A stretch of DNA of 64,000 nt from positions 124,001-188,000 of the forward strand of contig JALQPE010002070.1 of NCBI GenBank assembly GCA_030407315.1, given 5' to 3'. Positions 42,904 to 51,288 of the stretch are shown piece by piece (within the stretch, counting starts at the first letter, position 1; each line of letters opens with the position of its first letter). The position numbers and the translations under genes are program-made. The notes beneath the pieces were generated by a model that was not told the origin of the DNA, made no database searches, and saw nothing but the letters and a program-made list of their open reading frames with translations. Source of the DNA: Asparagopsis taxiformis. Lineage: Eukaryota; Rhodophyta; Florideophyceae; Bonnemaisoniales; Bonnemaisoniaceae.

Positions 42904-44308
42904 CTACAACTCTTCAAACGCGTTCAGTACATTGACTCTTCGCATAAAATTGCGCAGCTGAGAGCTCTTCAAGCTTTGCGGTGATTTCAACATCTTTGAC
43001 AGTCGCTCTCGTTCTGTAGAAACATAAGAGGCACCTTTCTCCCCAATCCTTTGGAACACCTTGAGGTAATATTTGAAATTGGTTTTCGCCTTTTCATCCA
43101 GCGTCTCGACCTTTTCGTGACAGGTGTTCATAGCGGCGGTCCGTTCCTCGTCTGTTTCTGCGGATAGGAAAGTCTTGACATGGTCTCCAATTTCAGCCAC
43201 GACGCCAGCTTGAGGTGTGACACCGCCGTCAGCCGAAAGATCGAGGCCTGTTTTCTCGTTCACAAACTGCACAAACGCTTCTAGATCACGCCCTCCGGCA
43301 TAATCATCCGGAGTAGCCTGGCCAGGGCCGAAATACTTGATCGTCGGAAACCCTTTCACTTCATATGCGGTTGCAAGCTCGCTGTTTTCATCACAGTTTA
43401 CGGATGCGATGATGACGTTGTCGTCATCTGCATACAAATGTGCGAGCTTTTCCCATGCCGGTTTCAATGCTTTGCACTGTAGATGGTTGCACGAGTTTAA
43501 CCAACGCGCCGCATCGTAGAGTTGACAAGTTAGTGTTCATGATTCAATGAAAGATATGTGTTCAAGTGAAGCCAAACTTACATGTCCACACCTGTGCAAG
43601 AAAAACAGTTATGTGATTGCGAGCGGCGGAAGTTGGCGTGATCAAAGAAGTTAGAAAACTACGATATGAAATAGAAGGACAGGAATGGATACACGTACCA
43701 AGGAGCGAAGAATCCAACTAGTACAGAAGTCTTCTCACCAAGAACGATGTCTTTGAAATTTGCAGTGGAAACATCAACAACGGCACTAGGAGGACCGGAA
43801 CTGAGCTTCTTTGACAAGCCAGTCTTGCTATTGATATATTGCAAAAGATCTTCCGCGGTGCGACCAGCGTCTACATCCTGAGCATCGGAAACTTCAGAGC
43901 CTTTCTGAATCCACTTGAGAGTTGGGAATCCTTTGATGCCGAAACGAGAAGCGAGAGACTTGTGTGCGTCAGCATCAACTTGTGCGACGACTACATTGGG
44001 AGTGTTCTGAAATGCTGCGCCGAGTTTTTCGTATTCGGGCGCAAGGCTTTTACACTAGGAGGGTGCAATTGGATAAGTAACAAGTTAGCAAACACTAGAG
44101 ATCCATGTTTCGGGAAGCGATGGAAAGCACAAGGCAATGCACGTACATGTCCGCACCACGGCGCGTAGAACTCAAGAAGAATAGAAGCCTTGGATGGATC
44201 TATGAGGGTATCAAAGTTCTTCGGGGTGACATCCTTGTGAAACAAAGCAGAGGAAGTGGAGAGCGCCAATGCGATTAGCATCAAGGACAACAAGTTGAAC
44301 GGATACAT
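42904..44308 (-). CDS. PDI: Protein disulfide isomerase with two thioredoxin domains and an ERp29-like C-terminus, 4 exons
   Basis: ER oxidoreductase of the plant PDIL2/ERp38 type. Exons are 44308-44147, 44054-43699, a 10-nt microexon 43591-43582 and 43476-42904, giving 366 residues. The signal peptide is MYPFNLLSLMLIALALSTSSA. Domain a has APWCGHCKSLAPEYEKLG (C52, C55) and domain a' has APWCGHCKALKPAWEKL (C174, C177). In both domains an intron falls exactly between His and the second Cys. The microexon codes one base of Trp plus CGH. The C-terminal 110 residues match the helical ERp29c domain (TNFKYYLKVFQRIGEKGASYV). No KDEL; the end is FEEL. Introns are 92, 107 and 105 nt, with donors GTACGT, GTACGT and GTAAGT and a CTAAC branch motif in each. 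Confidence 0.92.
43582..43591 (-). other. 10-nt microexon of the PDI gene
   Basis: It reads GTGTGGACAT between CAG and GTAAGT. It joins TG from the previous exon to give Trp-Cys-Gly-His, and the next exon supplies Cys-Lys. Without it the second active site is destroyed. Confidence 0.85.
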
Positions 44309-44666
44309 GACGGTGGATCACGAGAGAGACGGACCGAGATGCGAAGGTGGGCGCCAGTGATCAATAGGCAAATCGTGACGTGATGCAACAATGCGAACGG
44401 GGCAGTTTCAACAGCGTTCAGGGTGAGCCAATGACAACACGAAACGTGTATGACGTGGCTTTTGATCGGTACATTTCCAAAATTTGGACCGCCATTGTCG
44501 GTCCGCTATGTCGTTCGCCATTGGGCCCGTACAATAGAATCATTGTCAGGGTACGAGCTTGAGTTGATAAGTCGCCGACGCCACAATCCAATATATAGGT
44601 TAGCGGCGTCATTGCGCCCATCTTCCGCTCGACACGTTCTTCCAGTTTTCCGACAGAAGTACATCA
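44309..44666. other. Divergent promoter between PDI and FKBP
   Basis: A 358-base gap with a CCAATATATAG TATA-like segment at about 44587-44600, roughly 70 bases before the FKBP ATG. No gene. Confidence 0.35.
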
Positions 44667-45611
44667 ATGGCGTTTTTCGGAGCAGAGGTTACTGGCGGAA
44701 AGACGACCTGGATCAACGCTTCTCCAGAAACGTCAGTGCAGTTGAGTAATGTACGTGCTTTCATCAATCTTAGCCTCTTTATCTCTCTTCTTTCAATACG
44801 CTCTAACTCCCAAACTTTCCGCTGTGAACTGTCCCGCGCTACTCAGGCATGCATTTTTAAGAGAGCGAGAAAGAAGGATGCCCGAATTGTTCTAGAAATT
44901 TGCAATGAAGGCGAAGGTAGCGAAAACGGCGAGCCGATCAAAGTTGCGGTTGGTGTCCTCTCCGCATCCGGTTGTGAGAACATCAAACTCGACGTTCTCG
45001 TCACGTCTAAAATGGGACTCAGACTCGCTGGGCAGGACACCGCTGGCGCAGTCGTGCACGTCGTTGGCAATGAAGTCGAGCCTTATTCCGAATCTGAAAG
45101 CGAAATGCCCGTAGAGTTTTCCACGGGATTGGCCGAAATGCTCGAAGCAGACAGTGACGACGACGAGGACGACAGCAGTGACGATGAGTCTGACCAAAGT
45201 GAAGACGATGCGGATCAATCCAAAACGGCAAACGGAAAAGGCGCCATGGTTGTCAAGAGAAAAGGAAGTGCGCTGCCCATCATTACTCACAAGACAGGTC
45301 TCCAATTTCAGGATATTGTTGTCGGCTCTGGTAAGAAGGTTGTCAATGGTCGCAATGTTGCGCTGCAATATACACTACGGTTAGAAAACGGTAAGGTCGT
45401 TGATCGTGCGGACAGGAAGAGGCCATTCAAATTCAGGTTGGGTATCGGCGAATGTATCAAAGGTTTTGATATCGGTGTGTCGGGTATGCGAGAGGGCGGC
45501 GAACGTCATCTCATCGTTCCTCCCAAGCTTGGTTACGGCAACCAGCCGCCCCCTGGCATTCCGCGTAATTCTACCCTGTATTTTGATGTTATCGTTTCCA
45601 AAGCATTCTGA
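44667..45611 (+). CDS. Nucleoplasmin-like FKBP peptidyl-prolyl isomerase (FKBP39/46, Fpr3/4 type), 2 exons
   Basis: Nuclear histone chaperone and prolyl isomerase. Exon 1 is 44667-44750 and exon 2 is 44847-45611. The intron (44751-44846, 96 nt) has donor GTACGT and a CTAAC branch motif. The 282-residue product begins with the nucleoplasmin-like fold (MAFFGAEV, then after splicing LSNACIFKRARKKDARIVLEI). A long acidic tract follows (residues about 150-185, DSDDDEDDSSDDESD), suited to binding histones. The C-terminal FKBP domain has KVVNGRNVALQYTLRLENG, FKFRLGIGECIKGFDIGVSG, MREGGERHLIVPPKLGYG and the final FDVIVSKAF. Active-site aromatics are largely kept. Lumenal ER FKBPs lack the acidic tract, so they are excluded. 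Confidence 0.93.
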   Translation: MAFFGAEVTGGKTTWINASPETSVQLSNVRAFINLSLFISLLSIRSNSQTFRCELSRATQACIFKRARKKDARIVLEICNEGEGSENGEPIKVAVGVLSASGCENIKLDVLVTSKMGLRLAGQDTAGAVVHVVGNEVEPYSESESEMPVEFSTGLAEMLEADSDDDEDDSSDDESDQSEDDADQSKTANGKGAMVVKRKGSALPIITHKTGLQFQDIVVGSGKKVVNGRNVALQYTLRLENGKVVDRADRKRPFKFRLGIGECIKGFDIGVSGMREGGERHLIVPPKLGYGNQPPPGIPRNSTLYFDVIVSKAF

Positions 45612-45701
45612 TGTTTGGAATATCAACCTGTCCGAATAACCTAAGAAGTATTTACTAGGATAGGAATACCCGTGTATCGATAAAGCCCATGCCTCATTTT
45701 C

Positions 45702-48146
45702 CTATGCGCTCATGCCACCTGCTATCGACGTAGTTTCTGCCCGTTTCTTCGTCCCAATGGTATGGTTGACGCTTGCTACGTCCTTTCCGCTTGGCTCCAG
45801 TTGAACGTTGAAAATATCAGCTTCTGTTCGACAAACGTTGTCCTCGTCGGTGCAATAGTACGTGACCGCCTCTATTTCTAATCTCCCGCCAGCGCTTAAT
45901 TGTTGAGCATACTTTGATAGATCAATTTGGAACGATCCACTCTGCCCCTTTCGACTCATTTCATCCTTGACCAGCGTGGCGAAACTTGCTGATTCAACAA
46001 TGTTCGCCTGAAACCGACTTATCGTTCCTGGCGTAAAGTGGGATGCTTCCGGAAGAGAAAGGGTAAACGAAAGCACACCCTTTGGACTAACAGCATCACA
46101 ATCGATTTGAACAGCTCGTCGTCGGTTGGGAATCAGTGGCTTATCATCAGCAACAGGCGTAGAGCTCGCGGGTGCAGATTTGACTTCAATCGTCTTCACA
46201 GTTTTCAAACTCATATCCACAACCCGAATTGCACAATTGTTCGTGTCAGACACGTATAATTTGGATCCATCCGAGGACAACGCAAGACCAGCAGGCTCCC
46301 AGAACATGGAGTCCTTCGGCGATCCGTCTCGCAGACCCGGGCTTCCCGATCCACACAAAACCTTTGCAAATCCAGATTCATCAACCACCTTGATTCGATG
46401 ATTATACGAGTCTGCCACATACACCACATTCTTCGAACTGTCAAATGCAACTGCAAGGGGATGTTGGAATCGCGCACGCGCACCGCGACCTTCTTTGTCG
46501 CCAAAGGCAAACAAGTTTTCAGCGAGCATTCCATCGCCACCTGCAAGAGTCTGAGTAGGATGACTTGCAATTCCCATATCGATAGCTCTGACTGAGCTCG
46601 ACTCACTATCTGCGACATACAGCATCTCGTTTGAGCCGTAGCTCAGATGGCTTGGTTGTGCCCATCCAGCATTGCGACCGTTTGAGGTGTTCTTTTCCAA
46701 CTCTCTACCAGAACCTGAGAACACAGTCCAAGGGGCAGTGTACGCCCCTTTACTCCCTGGCCGGGGAAGATTGAGACTCCAGATTTGGTGCGTACCAGCC
46801 ATAGCAACGTATAAGACTCCATTGGCAACTTCAAGGTCCCACGGAGATGACAATACCTGTTCTTTGCCCACTCGCCCGCCAAAGTAGTCGAAACCCTGAA
46901 CGCCTGTTCCACCAATAGTGCTAACACTTCCTGATTTGAGGTCAATGACACGCACGGCATGGGACTCGGTATCCGCGACGTACAATGATCCGTCGTATAC
47001 GGCTAGTCCTTGAGGGCTGTGGAACGCTGCCTTCAACGGATCGGATGAATCAACCAGAGCTGGTTCACCACTTCCATACGTTTGCAGAATGGCACCTGAG
47101 CTCAAGTTGACCCGCGCAATGCGATTATTGCCGGAATCGGAAATAAAGACATCCTTTTCATCTTCCGAAAGGACTAATTTCCCAGGGTACCGGAAAGGAG
47201 AATCAGACGGACGGCGAAGGAATGAGTTTCTTTTCGGCGCAGCTGGAAGCGGACGATGGTCGACTTTGTCAGAATAGTAGTCGAGGGCGGCGGCAATTAC
47301 AAGGTCAATATCCTCTTCCTGTCGCTCGCCAGACCAGACTGCCAGAATATTCCCCTGAGGCCCCAAAAGCGCAAGTGTAGGCCAAGAGCTCACTCCAATT
47401 GCATTCCATAATTCCATACTCTCGTCATTCACAACGGGATGTTGTACGTCGTACCGTTCAACAGCAGCGGCAACATTGCGCGTCTCTCTCTCTGCGGTAA
47501 ATTTAGCGGAATGGACACCAACAACGACAACACCACCCGAGCCATCCTGACCATACTTGACCTCGAGTTCACGAAGCTTCGGCAGAACATGTTGACAATT
47601 GATGCAGCAATATGTGAAGAAGTCTAGGAGTACTACCTTGCCTTTTAGCTCATTCTTTAGTGCGAGAGGCTTGCTGTTGATCCAATCAGCGGATTTGGGG
47701 AAGTCTGGACATTCAATTGGAGGTCGTTTTGCAATTTTTTCGACGTAAGCGAGTGCATCCTTGTATTTTTCTGAGAGCTCCGAGGCGGATGCAGGTTGCA
47801 GTGTGGCAACTCTGGAGGGCATGCGGCCAAGCCCGAGTGTAGAAAGAATTGCCTGAGGTGAAATTAAACGAAATTGGTCCTTCATCTTTACAAGAAGGCT
47901 AAGCGTCATTGCTCCAAGTAAGCCGTTCAGTATTTGAATCACTTGCCTTCGTGATATTTGAACAGCATGTTTTCCGTTATTGTCGTCACCACCTGACTTT
48001 GCAATGACAATAGCTCTCTGGTTGGGTCTTGTTCGCAATGGCAGAGAAATAGCGCGAGGTTTGAGAAGTGATATGGTGCTATTTGTAAATGCTCCATGGT
48101 TTCCAATAGATACCGAGAGTGAGGAACAGAATGCCCAGGATACCAT
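45702..48146 (-). CDS. SOQ1-like thioredoxin/NHL-repeat protein, probably thylakoid
   Basis: An 814-residue protein. The leader (MVSWAFCSSLSVSIG ... IVIAKSGGDD) looks plastidic, followed by a membrane helix (VIQILNGLLGAMTLSLLV). A thioredoxin-like domain follows with VVLLDFFTYCCINCQHVLPKL, where the CCINC redox motif is shared by SOQ1 and NHLRC2. A six-bladed NHL propeller is next (repeats such as DSGNNRIARV, DTESHAVRVIDL, DSESSSVRAID, DSYNHRIKVVD, DTNNCAIRVVD). The C-terminal beta domain has TYYCTDEDNVCR. Plant SOQ1, which limits slow photoprotective quenching, carries an extra N-terminal HAD phosphatase that is absent here. The ATG at 48146 is used because the frame upstream to 48215 starts from a non-ATG codon. 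Intronless. Confidence 0.87.
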   Translation of the reverse strand: MVSWAFCSSLSVSIGNHGAFTNSTISLLKPRAISLPLRTRPNQRAIVIAKSGGDDNNGKHAVQISRRQVIQILNGLLGAMTLSLLVKMKDQFRLISPQAILSTLGLGRMPSRVATLQPASASELSEKYKDALAYVEKIAKRPPIECPDFPKSADWINSKPLALKNELKGKVVLLDFFTYCCINCQHVLPKLRELEVKYGQDGSGGVVVVGVHSAKFTAERETRNVAAAVERYDVQHPVVNDESMELWNAIGVSSWPTLALLGPQGNILAVWSGERQEEDIDLVIAAALDYYSDKVDHRPLPAAPKRNSFLRRPSDSPFRYPGKLVLSEDEKDVFISDSGNNRIARVNLSSGAILQTYGSGEPALVDSSDPLKAAFHSPQGLAVYDGSLYVADTESHAVRVIDLKSGSVSTIGGTGVQGFDYFGGRVGKEQVLSSPWDLEVANGVLYVAMAGTHQIWSLNLPRPGSKGAYTAPWTVFSGSGRELEKNTSNGRNAGWAQPSHLSYGSNEMLYVADSESSSVRAIDMGIASHPTQTLAGGDGMLAENLFAFGDKEGRGARARFQHPLAVAFDSSKNVVYVADSYNHRIKVVDESGFAKVLCGSGSPGLRDGSPKDSMFWEPAGLALSSDGSKLYVSDTNNCAIRVVDMSLKTVKTIEVKSAPASSTPVADDKPLIPNRRRAVQIDCDAVSPKGVLSFTLSLPEASHFTPGTISRFQANIVESASFATLVKDEMSRKGQSGSFQIDLSKYAQQLSAGGRLEIEAVTYYCTDEDNVCRTEADIFNVQLEPSGKDVASVNHTIGTKKRAETTSIAGGMSA

Positions 48147-48758
48147 GTCAATTGATAGTCGAAACGTCAACTCGAAAATGTTCTGTTGAAGACAGCAGTC
48201 TGCTCGAAGGATCAATTCGTCAAAAGAATTAGAAAATAGATATCCTATCTGGCATTATTGTTATCGACTTTTGATGGCAGAGTCGAAAAGGAAAACGACG
48301 GCAAGGTTGGGAGAACCAGATTGGTCCAGATTAGTGTGTGAAACGGAGAGAGAACTATAATATGGCGACAAGGAGTCAAACAAGAGGCTCATGAGATGAA
48401 CTGATGAGAAAGCACGCCACTTGGTGCATCTTTATTGGTTCTTACGAAAAGTTGAGACTGGTTGGTCGACCTCTAATTCTGTGTTCTGGCACGGAGCGGT
48501 CCTGTTGCGCTGAGCACCTTGGTCGGTTGTTCGCCCGTGGCTGGGAAGGTGCGCAGTCGGTTGGTGACAAGCAGAAACAAACTTCTCTTCGAGAGTAAAC
48601 CCAATAATTTATTTGGAGCGGAAAAGTTACAGAGCGAATTCTGCATGAAAAGTCGCATAACATGTACACCACGCTACGACTTACGTAATACAAGCAAAGT
48701 TCTGCAGTTAGTTTAAACAATGATTTCCATGACGGGTACATCTCCGCAAAATACAGCA
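48147..48758. other. Gap between two minus-strand genes
   Basis: About 610 bases holding the promoter of the SOQ1-like gene and the 3' flank of the carrier gene. No gene recognised. Confidence 0.3.
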
Positions 48759-49838
48759 TCAACTGAAATGAAGTATTCTGGGAGCTTTCACAGAATAGTG
48801 CTCACTTGTTCTACATTCAACTACTCCAGCGCCAAGTTTCTTCCCACTCAGGGTGACATGTCCACTGGAGAGGCGTATAGCATCAGGCACTACTGCAACT
48901 TGTTTTCTCTGTCGCTGCAAATGCTGCACTGTGGTCTTCGACACGACTGCCGAAAGTGCATATCTCACAGAACGAACTGGAAATCCACGCCAGAATTCAC
49001 CGGGGCCATATGACATCATTGTACGCGCAGTAACCGCAATGGAGCCGCAGGAAGAATGCCGAAATGAGTCAACGGCCATCCTCCGGCTCAGTGCCTTGAA
49101 CGGCTCTGAAATAATACCACCAGCCAAATTGGACGACGCGGCCGCCGTAACCAGAGCTGCCGTTTGCAGTACCTTGGTTGCGCGGCTTTTGTCCGCGCTG
49201 CCAGAAGATATTTGTTTGCGCAAATGCTTGTACAATGCATAGTCGATCATCACAGCGGGAGCAGTGCTAATCAAAGCTGGAATTGTACCTGAATAAATGA
49301 CCTGTGGATTCAGGCGCGCACAGCTTACAATATTCGAAAAGGCTATGCCCTTTCGCAACGCATAATAGGATGAATGAATAGGGTATGTTGCCATCATTGC
49401 GAGTGCGCCTGACGAAACCGCAATGGATAGATGATGAAAAGCAGACATGGGCGGTCGATTTTGACTTGCGCTACGGACGAGCACGGACTGTGTTCCAATT
49501 TCAAAAATCGCAACAGTAAGAGCCTTTGTCGGGCTACGTTTGAGAAGGTTCAGTGGCAAACCGGAAAACAAGGCCAGGATACCGTCCTTTCGAGCCACGT
49601 TGGAAAGAGCAGCCAAGAAATTTGCATTTGTGCCAAAACTGTGTCTTGCACGCGTACCGACATCGAGTGGCGCGGCGACAAATTGAGACAGAGCAGTGGC
49701 AGCGGCGGCGACGGCAGTTGCATGGGCGACTCGGCCCCAGTCGATGGTTCGACGTGGTTCGTGATGTGTTTCAAATGTGTGCAGATTTGTTCGGGGGCAG
49801 ACGCGAGGGGAGCATTGCGTCAGTGTGGAGAGAGACAT
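48759..49838 (-). CDS. Divergent mitochondrial carrier family (SLC25) protein
   Basis: A 359-residue protein with three carrier repeats. Repeat 1 (about residues 45-120) has AAPLDVGTRAR and ALFSGLPLNLLKRSPTKAL. Repeat 2 has ATYPIHSSYYALRKG and YSGTIPALISTAPAVMIDYALY. Repeat 3 has SEPFKALSRRM and FWRGFPVRSVRYALSAV. The Px[DE]xx[RK] signatures are degenerate: PLDVGTR is close, PIHSSYY lacks the acidic and basic residues, and PFKALSR lacks the acid. This weakens the matrix salt-bridge network and makes the substrate impossible to predict. The ATG at 49838 is the first; a non-ATG codon precedes it in frame. Intronless. Mitochondrial, plastid or peroxisomal location is open. Confidence 0.7.
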   Translation of the reverse strand: MSLSTLTQCSPRVCPRTNLHTFETHHEPRRTIDWGRVAHATAVAAAATALSQFVAAPLDVGTRARHSFGTNANFLAALSNVARKDGILALFSGLPLNLLKRSPTKALTVAIFEIGTQSVLVRSASQNRPPMSAFHHLSIAVSSGALAMMATYPIHSSYYALRKGIAFSNIVSCARLNPQVIYSGTIPALISTAPAVMIDYALYKHLRKQISSGSADKSRATKVLQTAALVTAAASSNLAGGIISEPFKALSRRMAVDSFRHSSCGSIAVTARTMMSYGPGEFWRGFPVRSVRYALSAVVSKTTVQHLQRQRKQVAVVPDAIRLSSGHVTLSGKKLGAGVVECRTSEHYSVKAPRILHFS

Positions 49839-51288
49839 CAAGTTTCGGAGGGGTCGGGTTAGTGGGATATGGATGGAAAGTAGACAGAGAGCGCTGTTAT
49901 GGCGCTGAGTTAGGATTGGGGTTGCATGGAACGAGGGACGGCGGGGTCTGCGGTGCTGTCTGGTTTATAACGGTTGAAGCATGTATGGATCAATGACAGA
50001 AGAATTGGGAAAGTCTAGCAATGCAGAGCTGGCGTGCCGGGGCTGCAAGTGGTCAGGGTTGATGGTGAGGCGGTGAAAGATGAGAATATTCTTCAGAGCG
50101 TGGTATCAGTATGATCTTTGGGCGTGAATCTTTTCCGCGCCGTGAACGTTGAGGGGATGAAGAGGCGCATTAGGAAAATTGAAAGATGATTATGGCCGTT
50201 GGTTGCAGTCGTCATATGCCTTTTCAGCCAATCACGCGACGAGTGAATCTATTGAATTGCAATGCGAGAACAAAACAATAAATATTACTGATTGGGTGAC
50301 ATTTGATGGATTCTCAGTTTTGATTGGTGCGGTTGTCGAGTCGTCACAAAATATCGAGAAATATCCGGAGGATTTCTGAATCGATTTTACGCCGCAAAAT
50401 TTACGGGCCTCGTCTGAAATATTCGCAAAGCACAGTAATTTGATCGGGTTGGCGTGCGTGCTTGTTCCTCGTAGGCGTGTAATGGTATTGCATCAGCCAA
50501 TAATGTTGTCCTCTGCAGTTGCGCCTTGACTCGTCATCGTGCTCTCATCGTAAAAATAAGTGATGAGAACTTGAGCATGTCACATGCCATCCACTGATGT
50601 CAGCTGGTCGATCAGCTTGGCAAACATCACTTGCCCCCGTGTGTCGCACATCGTGCAGTTGTCTCATCGGCAGTGACGTATCTGCAAAGCCGCAATGGTA
50701 AAAGACTGATCAAGTAGCCGTAAACCATGCAACAGGATCGCTGCCACATCGAGTAACATAGAGAAAGCACTGCGACTCGGCGCTCTCGGCAAGACGATGG
50801 TTTCCAAATGCACGTGCGCATTATACAGTACGACGTATATGGGCCGACACGCAGGGGATGACAATGCAGCGAATGAGCGGTTGAATGGAAGAAATCGTTG
50901 TGGCCAGCAACGTGCAACGTGTCGGTCGCGCTTCTCGACAGCCAACAATACAATGACAATGTATTCCCAGACAATTTAATTGAAAAAACAAGTGCTTACA
51001 CTGAGACACAGCCCTGCACAGCACGTACGTCGATTGGCAAATGAGATGCGCTTTGAAATCAAACGCGCTCGTTCTAAACACACACTTCTTCGCCATCATC
51101 GCACTCCCGTCGCTGCGCCCAACCATCGCATCTGAATTATTTGCCCCACCGCACCATTCTCCCTCTGCCCAATTTCCATTATTGACACCGCTCACTTCCA
51201 CACCCTCCACGCATCGCTCATTAACTTACCCGTCGCTCACTCCAGCAATTTGCTCTCACATCACAGCACGCGCTTCAACCCCAAAACA
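49839..51288. other. 1.45-kb divergent region
   Basis: Between the carrier and the kinase-like/PP2C gene. Only short frames occur. Near 50559-50597 C-box- and D-box-like elements (GTGATGA, CTGA) lie about 40 bases apart, too close and unsupported for a snoRNA. No gene called. Confidence 0.35.

Noticed and set aside
50559..50600. C/D-box snoRNA-like motifs
   Set aside because: The C-like and D-like boxes are only about 40 bases apart, with no terminal stem; such short motifs occur by chance.
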